This document shows positions 1 to 10,538 of a stretch of 64,000 bases of DNA, piece by piece. The stretch covers positions 56,599 through 120,598 of the forward strand of contig JAOPGA020000995.1 of NCBI GenBank assembly GCA_026419775.2. Reading direction: 5' to 3'. The notes under the pieces were generated by a model. The model was not told the DNA's origin. It made no database searches and saw only the letters and a list, made by a program, of their open reading frames with translations. The stretch is from Acrasis kona (Eukaryota > Heterolobosea > Eutetramitea > Acrasida > Acrasidae). The position numbers and the translations under genes are program-made. Numbering within the stretch: the stretch's first letter is position 1; each line of letters begins with the position of its first letter.

Positions 1-614
1 ACATCTTGGTTGTTTGGTGTGTCAATTCTTACAGAAGTTACCACCAAGATTTTTGCTACGGAGATGGACAACCTGCTCTGATGTTGTAATTCCTTCCATG
101 GCATTTCATCCTTCTGTCCGTTGATTATGGGTACTATTCTTGTACAGTATTTTGAATGGTCCAGTTCAGGACCTAACCGGTATAACATAAAATCACATCC
201 ATATTTAACTCCACTCTTCACAATCCAACCTCTGCACCTAAAATAATGGTACGACGCATATCTTGACAAAAAAAATTCGTAACCTTCCATCTCACAAAAC
301 TTTTCGAAACATTCATGTATCGTTAGAACTTTGCCCTGGTGTGTAACTTGCAAGCACCCAAGTGCGTAAACTAAGTAGAAGGCTTCATGTAATGTAAGTA
401 ATAGTTCCTCACGGATTTGTTCTTTAGTATCATCGTCTAGGGAAAATTCAACAACCTGTTGAGGTCTTGACCTCGACAACATCCCCTTTCCAAAAAATCC
501 TTGTTCGTACAAATCAAAGTTATCCGTCAATACATACCTACCAACAAGCCTAGCCGTGGTATTTTTAAATTTTGATATTTGATATTCTTTTGGAGCTCTT
601 TTGTTTTCTTCCAT
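1..614 (-). CDS. SEN2: tRNA-splicing endonuclease subunit Sen2 (partial, runs off left edge)
   Basis: Catalytic subunit of the tRNA intron endonuclease. The ATG is at 614 and the frame stays open to base 1, giving 204 residues. The family hallmark YEQGFFGKG with SRS lies near residues 36-49. The C-terminal nuclease fold has YHYFRCRGW, KSGVKYGCDFMLYR and LDHSKY. By alignment from memory with Sen2/EndA the catalytic triad is Y145, H153 and K188; the 8-residue Y-H spacing matches eukaryotic Sen2. The N-terminus is shorter than in yeast or human Sen2. The far C-terminus lies outside the window. The gene is divergent from actin, with 302 bp between starts. Family call is firm; completeness is unknown. 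Confidence 0.88.
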   Translation of the reverse strand, partial: MEENKRAPKEYQISKFKNTTARLVGRYVLTDNFDLYEQGFFGKGMLSRSRPQQVVEFSLDDDTKEQIREELLLTLHEAFYLVYALGCLQVTHQGKVLTIHECFEKFCEMEGYEFFLSRYASYHYFRCRGWIVKSGVKYGCDFMLYRLGPELDHSKYCTRIVPIINGQKDEMPWKELQHQSRLSISVAKILVVTSVRIDTPNNQD

Positions 615-916
615 TGTGTAATTTATTACAAAGAAAATTGTGTGAAAGAACTTGTCCTGAAACAATAAAGATGGATATGACTCATATTAGCATCACTATT
701 GAATTCACACATTAAAAGTTTAAGTTAGTATTACGCAAGGGTATTTATTTTGTAAAACAAAAATGACCATATATAAAAACTATTACGATTACAGGTGTCC
801 AGGTTGATTATGACCTTAAATCGGTTGACTCTACCCTGCTGTAGTCTTGATTGGCCAACATAAAAGATTCAGCGATCCAATTTTTTTTTCTAAAAACTAG
901 CTAGAAAACAAACAAA
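615..916. promoter_or_regulatory. Divergent intergenic region, Sen2/actin
   Basis: This gap should hold the promoters of both neighbours. It contains a T9 tract about 25 bp before the actin ATG and an A-rich leader (AACAAACAAA) directly before it. No recognised TATA or factor site can be assigned with confidence. Confidence 0.35.
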
Positions 917-2044
917 ATGGCAGACGAACAACAAGCCCTCGTTGTAGATAATGGATCCGGAATGTGCAAGGCTGGTTTCGCCGGAGACGATGCACCACGT
1001 GCTGTCTTCCCCTCAATTGTTGGTGTCCCCAAACACGTTGGTATCATGGTCGGAATGAACGACAAGCAATCATACGTTGGAGACGAAGCTCAAGCCAAGA
1101 GAGGTATCCTCAAGCTTAAGTACCCAATTGAGCACGGAATTGTCACCTCATGGGACGATATGGAGAAGATTTGGCATCACACTTTCTACAACGAACTTCG
1201 TGTTTCACCCGAGGAGCACCCAGTTTTGTTGACTGAGGCACCATTGAACCCAAAGGTCAACAGAGAGAAGATGACCCAAATCATGTTCGAGACCTTCAAC
1301 GTACCAGCACTATACGTTGCCATCCAAGCCGTCTTGTCCCTCTATGCCTCTGGAAGAACCACCGGTATCGTTGTCGACTCTGGTGATGGTGTTACCCACA
1401 CCGTACCAATCTACGAAGGTTACGCCCTACCACACGCCATCTTACGTATGGATTTGGCCGGTAGAGACTTGACTGACTACTTGATGAAGATCTTGAGCGA
1501 GAGAGGTTACTCATTCACAACAACCGCCGAGCGTGAGATCGTCCGTGACTTGAAGGAGAAGCACGCCTACGTTGCCCTTGACTTTGAGTCAGAGTTGAAT
1601 GACAGTCAAACCAGCTCTGCTTGCGAAGTCGAGTACGAACTACCCGATAGCAGCAAGATCACCATCGGTAACGAACGTTTCAGATGCCCAGAAGTCTTGT
1701 TCCAACCCAACTTCATCGGTCTTGAAACCCCTGGTGTCCACCAAACCACATTCAACTCAGTCACCAAGTGCGACATCGATATCCGTAAGGACTTGTACAG
1801 CAACATTGTCATGTCCGGTGGTACGACCATGTTCCCCAAGATTGAGGAGAGATTGACCAAGGAGTTGGAATCACTTGCACCAAAGGGATCCAAGATCAAG
1901 GTCACCGCCCCACCAGAACGTAAATTCTCCGTATGGATTGGAGGTTCAATCTTGTCATCCTTATCTACCTTCCAACAAATGTGGATCACCAAGGACGAAT
2001 ATGACGAGTCAGGCCCACAAATCATCCACAGAAAGTGCTTCTAA
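917..2044 (+). CDS. ACT: Actin
   Basis: Cytoskeletal ATPase forming F-actin. It is 375 residues with no intron, the canonical length, and ends HRKCF. Visible hallmarks are [20 protein letters not shown] at the N-terminus, KYPIEHG with the methylatable His, the nucleotide-binding [20 protein letters not shown], and WIGGSIL near the end. It departs from typical actins in the first loop and D-loop ([16 protein letters not shown], where most actins have GRPRHxGVMVGMGQK) and at [12 protein letters not shown] instead of KEKLCYVALD. Codon use is more C-rich at third positions than in neighbours, as expected for high expression. Its stop lies 120 bp from the convergent MetAP2 stop. Confidence 0.98.
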   Translation: MADEQQALVVDNGSGMCKAGFAGDDAPRAVFPSIVGVPKHVGIMVGMNDKQSYVGDEAQAKRGILKLKYPIEHGIVTSWDDMEKIWHHTFYNELRVSPEEHPVLLTEAPLNPKVNREKMTQIMFETFNVPALYVAIQAVLSLYASGRTTGIVVDSGDGVTHTVPIYEGYALPHAILRMDLAGRDLTDYLMKILSERGYSFTTTAEREIVRDLKEKHAYVALDFESELNDSQTSSACEVEYELPDSSKITIGNERFRCPEVLFQPNFIGLETPGVHQTTFNSVTKCDIDIRKDLYSNIVMSGGTTMFPKIEERLTKELESLAPKGSKIKVTAPPERKFSVWIGGSILSSLSTFQQMWITKDEYDESGPQIIHRKCF

Positions 2045-2164
2045 AGTTGTTCTAATAAATCTAAAATTTTTATTCAAAACACAAATGTTATCGTCCTCTT
2101 CATCCATGCACCACATCACAACAAACATTCATCAAATCAAAAAAAAATGATTACAATAAATTAT

Positions 2165-3642
<1,478 letters not shown>

Positions 3643-3881
3643 GATTGTATTTTAGTAAAATCTATTATTACCACAAACAAATCTAAATCAATACAGCACC
3701 ACGTAAAACTATTAAAAGAGAAGATTGCTGGTTACACCGATTTTGCTACATACAGAAAAGCGAGAGAGTAAGAGTATGAATTACACGTGGGTTTATTAAT
3801 CAGTCATGCAAAGTCACCACGCACTTTAATATTAACTATAATGGCCCATAATAGTGGATTTTCTGTCCAGTAGTGATAATA

Positions 3882-5216
3882 CTAGCTATTAGGAATTTTT
3901 CTACTCTCTTCATAAACAAAATCGAAATCAAATGTAAAGTCCCCATGCAGCACATCTAAAACCATATTGATTAACGCACTCGTATGCTTTGTGTTTAGCA
4001 TGATAGACCCATAATCATAGCACTCCATTATATATGTGTCAGAAAGTACTAACTGCCTGGTCAAAGGCAGCAATAACCTCCTTTGTAGTATATATTGTAA
4101 AAATAGAATACACTTGAGTTGTAGGTTTGACGCTCTTCTTTTAACGATTTCATTTTCCTCAAATTCCTTCATTATTTTTCCTTTTTGAATTTGTAGGGGC
4201 GTCAACTTTGAAAAGATCGTTATAATGTTCAATTGTCCCCTAAAGAATGTACTCTAATAATTTGTCAAATTATTTAAATCGAAAAGATTTTTCACCTTGG
4301 TGCGATGTGATAGTATGACATGAATGTCATTTATAACATTCATCATTCTTGTTGTTTGAGATGTGACTTTGAACTTCCGCAGGTTCGAATCGAATGTTCT
4401 CATTCTTTCGGCTGATATAAGAGAAGCAAGGTCTGCCCGCAGCTTGCTGAGCAGCGGGTGATTGTTCAATTCGTTTGTAAAGCTCATTATATCCTTGTAG
4501 TATTCTTCGACAGTTTGTTCATCCTCAATAAGCAGCAGTTTTGAATCTGAGCGAATAATTTCATTCTTTGTTTGATTTGGTGTGGTTATTTTATTTTCAG
4601 CTGGGGCTTCGACAACTGGAGATACTGGCTGTTCCTCCATGAGTTCTTTTTTAGGTATAATAATAACATCAACAGGAGGTTGCTCCTTGGCGACCTCCTT
4701 TTCAACATTTTCCGCAGGTACAGGCGCGGATGTGGGCGCTTCAGATTGTGGTTCAGAAGCTGTTGGAACTTCCACTTCCTTCTCTGTTTCGATCTTTGCT
4801 TGTAATATGGCTTTCGGTACTGATGCCTGCCGCCTTTGGACTGGAGATACATTCTTTGGCACCATTATACTTCTCTTTCTTCTAAATGTATTCGCCGTTT
4901 TATTAAATGTCACTGACTCTATACGTTGCTCCTCATCTCGACAAATATCCACGTAATCATCCAACTCGCTTATACAATTCATGTTGAAAGTTTTTTCTGT
5001 AGTAGCATTCAGATAACTGTCAATTGAGGTGTACGATGAGCCAAATAAAAACGAATGTAAACTCAAAAGGGCGTTCTCAAATTGCTGAGGGCTGAGCTCT
5101 TTTTGATTATCTATTAAAAAGGAACCAAGGTGAATCTTATCCTTCTCATTCAGAAAATGTTTTAGCTTTTTTGAAATATACTCATCATCTGTACCCCCGC
5201 TCCAAGAACTGTTCAT
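3882..5216 (-). CDS. Uncharacterised protein, weak harmonin-homology-like segment
   Basis: Two exons, 5216-4296 and 4253-3882, joined by a 42-nt intron ending TTATTAG, give 430 aa. The N-terminal ~50 residues are helical (KLKHFLNEKDKIHLGSFL). A Pro/Glu/Val-rich, likely disordered stretch covers about 130-230. Near residues 245-285 the stretch NNHPLLSKLRADLASLIS recalls helices of harmonin-homology domains (as in whirlin), by eye only. The C-terminus is a helical region ending in an acidic Phe-rich tail. No enzymatic motif is seen. Function unknown; the gene is convergent with none and is followed upstream by the LRR gene on the same strand. Confidence 0.6.
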
Positions 5217-5300
5217 GTTGGAAAATCGTTATGTATTACAACGATACAGATTGACAACACATAGGATTACAATAGACTACAAAAAAGGAAAAAAACACAA

Positions 5301-6521
5301 TCAATATTCTAACCATCTTTTAATTCTTTCAATCAGACTGTCAGCAAATGTTCCTACTTGCGGTTGATGGTTATAATTGCTAATCAACTCTTGCAAACCA
5401 TTAAAACACGATAGGCCACTCTTTGTGATTAGTCGACAGTTACTAACATTCAGCACGCGTACTTTACGTAGATGAACAAGTCCCTTGTCAGTCACTTGCT
5501 GACAGTTACTGATATTCAACTTCACTACATTCTCTAAATGGACGAGACCTTCATCAGTAACATCTCTACAACTACTAATGTCCAAACTATACACATTGCG
5601 TAGATGAACAAGACCATTATCTGAAATCAAACAACCACTCAAACACAAACAACGCACGTTGCTCAAAAGAGCCAAATCACAATCATTTATTTTACAATCA
5701 GTCAAAGTCAAATGACTAACATTTTTAATACACAACAGTTCTCTATCAGTAATGCTCTGACAATTAGTTAAATCCAACGAATGTACGCGTTGTAAAAAAC
5801 CCAATCCTTTGTAATCAATTTGATGACAACTAGTCATACAAAGTACCTCTACATTTTTAAGGAATGACAATGCTTGATTTGTAATCAAGAAGCATCTGGT
5901 AATGTTCAACACTTTGATGTTGTTTTCCAGATACTTCAAACCTACATCTGTAATTTGGTAACAGTTACTAATGTCCAGAGTGTGAACGTTCTTTAGGTGG
6001 TACAGACCTGCATCTGTGATTTGTTTACAATCATACAAATCTAGAACACGAATGTTCGATAGATGCGAGAGACCGTCATCTGTTATTTTGTGGCAATAAC
6101 TCAAATCTAAAGTATGAACGTTTTTGAGGTATTCCATACCTGTGTTTGTAATTTGATGACAGTTACAAAGGTTTAGGGAGTAAATGCTTTTTAGATGAGA
6201 CAAGCCTTGGTCTGTAATTTGTTCGCAATCGCTAATGTTCAACTTTTGTATGTTTTTTAAATGAATGAGTCCATCGATTGTGAATTTACGGCAGCTCACT
6301 AAATTGAGTGTATGGTAATGGCCGAGCTCCTTCATGTCGGAGTCCGTGATATTCTTTGAACAATTGTAATTCTTGTTGATGTGTATTGTTGGATCCTTCT
6401 TTAAGTTGTTAATCTCTCGGCGTGTGTATGAAAAATGTAGCCAATCTCCTGCTGCTTGATAGGACGCAATATGAACGAGTATCTCTGAAGGTAGAGAATA
6501 TAGAATGCTTGTTGTATTCAT
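5301..6521 (-). CDS. F-box-like leucine-rich-repeat protein (AMN1/FBXL type)
   Basis: Single-exon, 406 aa. The first ~40 residues (LYSLPSEILVHIASY) look like an F-box, which would bind Skp1 in an SCF ubiquitin ligase. The rest is about 13 cysteine-containing LRRs of the form LDLSxCHxITDxGLxHLKN, typical of FBXL/AMN1 substrate-recognition arms. The repeats are regular and near 24 residues, so the DNA also shows a loose ~72-bp periodicity. No transmembrane segment or signal peptide is seen. It is divergent from the zinc-ribbon gene, with 144 bp between starts. The substrate cannot be predicted. Confidence 0.85.
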   Translation of the reverse strand: MNTTSILYSLPSEILVHIASYQAAGDWLHFSYTRREINNLKKDPTIHINKNYNCSKNITDSDMKELGHYHTLNLVSCRKFTIDGLIHLKNIQKLNISDCEQITDQGLSHLKSIYSLNLCNCHQITNTGMEYLKNVHTLDLSYCHKITDDGLSHLSNIRVLDLYDCKQITDAGLYHLKNVHTLDISNCYQITDVGLKYLENNIKVLNITRCFLITNQALSFLKNVEVLCMTSCHQIDYKGLGFLQRVHSLDLTNCQSITDRELLCIKNVSHLTLTDCKINDCDLALLSNVRCLCLSGCLISDNGLVHLRNVYSLDISSCRDVTDEGLVHLENVVKLNISNCQQVTDKGLVHLRKVRVLNVSNCRLITKSGLSCFNGLQELISNYNHQPQVGTFADSLIERIKRWLEY

Positions 6522-6665
6522 TTTGTTTGAAACTTATGATATTGCTTTTGTTTCGTATTATATAGAATGGAGTACGTCAGCATGATTTGAGGATGTGTCA
6601 CACCTTCTAATACAGAGTTTACAATCGTCATCTTTTGCTGTTGTAATCATTTCGAAGAAGCAGTC

Positions 6666-8341
6666 ATGTCTGACAAAGAAGATAAAGTTGATGCTTTTGA
6701 TTTCCTCTCCGAATGCGATTCAGACTCGCTCAAAGACGAGAATGACGATGATGATGAAATATTTCAACTGATTGAAGTAGAATTTAATAAAAATGATTTA
6801 GACAGAGCAACAATAACAAATAGTATCGAGCAGTTCAACACAAAAAATCACATTGAGGAATTCACATTAGATCAATCGAAGTTAAACAATGAACGTTCCT
6901 CTAAAAACACGTGCGATGCAGAACAAGTTTTGAAGTGCATTAAAAGATCTTGTTATGTTATGAATCAATCCAAACTACCACCACACAAATCAAGGGCCGA
7001 GATGGACTACAACAGGATTGGAAGCGAGAGAAGAGACAAGGACAATGAGTGGAAAAGCTTTGGTACCGACATAAAAAAGTTGGTTATTGGTGATTGGAGC
7101 CCAAAACATCTCTATCACGGTCAACACCGACTTAAGGTTGATGTGTTCCAAAAATCATTAATCTATAACATTTATGAATATGGTAACTTATATAGTCCTA
7201 TCATCACCAACTCTTTTAGGACTTCCTGATAATGCAATGTCTGACCCAGATGAAATCATGGACGTAAGAACTCACATGTGTTGTATACTAATCAAAGTAG
7301 ACCTTGGATGACTTTAAGTTATCTAGAAATCTTAAAATTGAAGTACCAACTTCTCACATTACATCACTTCGGTTCCAAAAGCTTGATAATCAACATACAG
7401 TTTTGGTTATCGACATTAAGGATGCACCCAACTTTTACAATAGGTAAGTACTTTTTATTGCAATCTAACCTTACTTTAGGCGAATATGTACACAAGCTTC
7501 ACTTCGAAATAAGTTCAGACCAAGAATGGATTTTACACCAAACTTTGCTGCGTCAACATCTACAAGACATTTTATCGTTGCTGACTCGGCGAGTCTGGAT
7601 CATACGATCGGTGTCCTACTTCTTTTGGAAAACTTCAAGTCACGTATAGACGCTCATCCCTTACATTTGAAACCAACGTACTTGGACAAGGACAAGTCTT
7701 TAATGAAGCAAAAAACATTACTTGAGGGATCAAAAAGCAAGAAACCTTTATTGACGTTGAAAGAAGACATGATTACATTATTAAAAAATCACGACCTTGA
7801 TGTGAGTGATGATGAAAATAAATGTTTAAAGTACGTTTTATTGATTTATTTGACAACTGACTCTATTAGAGATGCTGCATGTAGAATTCCAATTACCCAG
7901 ATGGAAGCTGTTCTCAAGTCAACATTGCATCCTGACTGCTGCGGAAAGGAGTGTACCGTCGAAGAAATTATTAGAAAAAAACATTGTCCCTCTTGTTCTT
8001 CTATTGAATACTCTTATTCTTTTTGTTTTAACGAATTAATGTGTCCTTCGAAAATAATCCATTGTCCAAAATGTCGCGAATGTAAAGATTGGCGGTACTG
8101 GCATTGTGAGGCTTGTGATAATTGTTCCTACGGTATGTCTGTTCCGATTTGCGAGTGCTGCGGTGCAAGGAAGGGAAGTTTCAGGAGAGAAGGTAAAACG
8201 AAGCTAGAGCCATCAAGTATGTTCGACCAACAAAACCCTTTTGACTGCGATTACAATGCTGGATCAGAGGACGTGCAGGACCATGATGAAGAAAGTGACC
8301 TGGAATCATGTGATAGTGATTTTGATGTACTTAATTTATAA
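6666..8341 (+). CDS. Uncharacterised protein with C-terminal double zinc-ribbon-like domain
   Basis: Four exons, 6666-7182, 7220-7263, 7301-7443 and 7480-8341, with introns of 37, 37 and 36 nt; phases agree and give 521 aa. The N-terminus is acidic and Ser-rich. A middle region contains SHITSLRFQKL and VLVIDIKDAPNFY, a mixed alpha/beta pattern. Residues about 375-460 hold clustered CxxC pairs (CCGKEC, CPSC, CPKCREC, CEACDNC, CECCGA), suggesting at least two zinc sites. The tail is Asp/Glu/Ser-rich. I do not recognise the family. The cysteine knuckles suggest nucleic-acid or protein binding, which is inference only. Confidence 0.75.
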
Positions 8342-8408
8342 AATTATTAATTTTTATTTTCATTTAGTCATTGATACAGGTCGGTCTAAAGCATTTGGAG
8401 GAGTTTGC

Positions 8409-8895
8409 TTATCGCATCGTTGGAATGCTACCAAGCGTAGGAAAAATTAATAAATGACCTCTTGCTCTCGATGTTGTGTGCAGGCTTTCCTTCACTTCAT
8501 CATCACCCTCCTCCTCTGACGTAAGCCCTTGCTCCTCTTCCATCTCGTCATCTTAGTCATTGTCGTCTAACTAACTTTTTTCTTAACTTCTTCTTCGAGG
8601 GAGAGAGTTGGTTATTTCAAGGCTTAATATCGCTAGTCACGCAGTGCACAAACTTAATTGTATCTCTGCCTTTGTGATATAAGAGGGATATCTTGCTTAG
8701 TGGAATATCCTTGATCACACTCGTGATTAACAGATCACTTTGATACTGGTTATGTGTTATACCCTTTTGGTTAGTGTTAACGATATGTATTCTTGTTCCA
8801 ACGGGCATTTGTGGAGTGCAGGAGCTCTTCATGACAAGTGCACTTGTATCCTTTTCATCACAAGGACAATGATCCTTCATGATTTTTAGCCTCAT
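8409..8895 (-). CDS. Possible short gene, exon structure unresolved
   Basis: The minus strand has two coding-like stretches. The first, from an ATG at 8895 to 8617, encodes ~92 residues, including MPVGTRIHIVNTNQKG and a Cys-rich start (HCPCDEKD). The second, ending at a stop at 8409-8411, encodes an acidic stretch with MEEEQGLTSEEEGDDE. A possible 36-nt GTTAAG..CTAAG intron sits between them, but I could not find a phase-consistent join through all the pieces. It could be a small host gene, a decayed copy, or chance. No family is recognised. Confidence 0.3.
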
Positions 8896-9179
8896 TCTCT
8901 GGCCATTGTTGCTTTTCTCAAACTATTTAAAAATTCTTACTGCCAAATACTTTTCCAATATAAGAATGGTAGACTTTTATACTTACTATATCGGACGAAT
9001 CTGTTCCTGCTGGTGATCAAATACTGGTTTCTGTGTTCTGGAGCAATTCAGCAGGGGTATCTGTGGAAGTTCTTGCAATAAAACTTAATTGCTATCAATT
9101 ACTGGGGGCTGAACCAGTAAGCCTTTTATTTGCTATATCAGTCCGCACGGAATGCTTTTGACATTTGTAACGAACAATC

Positions 9180-9493
9180 ATGTCAACCTTATATCCAGAA
9201 CCACGAACCCATTACCCACTACCCCAACCACATGCCACCAATCAACACCATCAAAGAAAAGAAGATCGCATAACTTCCATAATCGACATAATCATTCAAG
9301 ACGTAGCTATACCTTTCACAAAAGCTGCATTTTATAGTAAGTAAACAACATTAGAATTTAGTATTAACAATTAAAAGGCGCAGGAATAATATTCACAAAA
9401 TTAGCGGTGCTGGACTATATGTACGAAGACCAAACATTTTTCAAAACTTTATATGGAAGCATCGCAGGATTCTTCAAAGCATGGAGGAAATGA
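9180..9493 (+). CDS. Small two-exon protein with one hydrophobic segment
   Basis: Exons 9180-9336 and 9378-9493, with a 41-nt GTAAGT..AAAAG intron, give 90 aa. The first ~28 residues are Pro/His/Arg-rich and hydrophilic. The rest is amphipathic or hydrophobic (ITSIIDIIIQDVAIPFTKAA, then SAGIIFTKLAVL), ending in a basic FKAWRK. This fits a small organelle or membrane protein, but no family is recognised. Both exons look coding and the phase matches, so the model is plausible despite its size. Confidence 0.5.
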
Positions 9494-9790
9494 AAACACT
9501 TTAGATTCCGGCTTGGTATGATTATTACTCTTAATTTACACTTACATCCTCAAAGTGATTCAATTACACAATAAAACAAAACTTTGTATTCATTTTTAAT
9601 TTTGACAATTGATTCGTGTCATTAAGACATACTGTGCAGAATGTTGCATCTTAATAAAGTAAAATCTAACCCTATCAAATAGAGACCTTGGTATCAAAAT
9701 TTAGTAGGAAGGAACCTTTCGCTCATAATCCATCCTGGTGTTTTATTTGTTACGATTTATTTTTAAATTGGCGTCTTATACAGTCAACCT
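9494..9790. other. Intergenic, nothing recognised
   Basis: AT-rich DNA between the small gene's stop and the GTPase ATG. It contains AATAAA-like signals (ACAATAAAAC, TTAATAAAG) that may serve 3'-end formation of the upstream gene. No ORF or RNA gene was seen. Confidence 0.4.
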
Positions 9791-10419
9791 ATGGGGGTGT
9801 TGTGGTCCAAACTTAAGGCTGCGTTTGTGGACACCAGCCAAGAGTTCAAAGTGTGCATGATTGGATTGGACAATAGGTATTATAGAATTTCCAACATTGC
9901 CATGTGACTCAAAGATAGTGGAAAGTCGACTTTGGCGAAGCAATTAAGCGGCGCAAGAATAAATGAGACTTACGCGCCGACTCTAGGTGTAAGCATAAGG
10001 GTGGTTCAGGATGATAATATACTTTTTACAGTAAGTCGGTTTGTACATACCTGTTGAATAAACCAAAGATTTTCGATACTGGTGGCGCTTCTGTATTTCA
10101 ATCACATTGGATCAGATTCATTCAACGCGCGGATGTTGTAATTTTTGTTGTGGATAGTTCTGATGAAAAACGGTTTCCAGAAGCCTGCGATGCGTTGACT
10201 AAAATAAGGGAACATCTAGGACAGAAACCTCTGCTAATAGCTTCAAATAAAATTGATTTGGACAATCACAAAACCATTCAAGAAGTGCAGTCAACGCTGT
10301 CTAGTGCACTAACGGCTGAAATGGACTATTTAATTATAGAAGTGAGTGCACTCAAAAAAAAGAAATTTGACCAACTTATGAACTGGCTTATATCCCATGC
10401 CTCTAGTGATATTATATAA
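9791..10419 (+). CDS. Arf/Arl-family small GTPase with altered switch II
   Basis: Three exons, 9791-9876, 9919-10030 and 10069-10419 (introns 42 and 38 nt), give 182 aa, normal for Arf/Arl. It starts MGVLWSKLK, with Gly2 a candidate N-myristoylation site. The P-loop is GLDNSGKST (25-33), switch I Thr is in YAPTLG (T50), NKID is the guanine-specificity motif, and SAL the G5 box. Switch II reads DTGGAS, where Arf proteins have DxGGQ, so the catalytic Gln is Ala73. By family knowledge this would slow hydrolysis or change GAP dependence. The exact Arl subclass is uncertain. Confidence 0.88.
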
Positions 10420-10538
10420 TAAACACAATTAGTTTCCAAAACCTTTTGATGGACTTGTTGTCATTGTTCGGTAAATTGAACGTAACATGATGTCGTTACA
10501 AAACTAGTTCTGCGGAAAGGTAAAATTGCCGACAAAGT

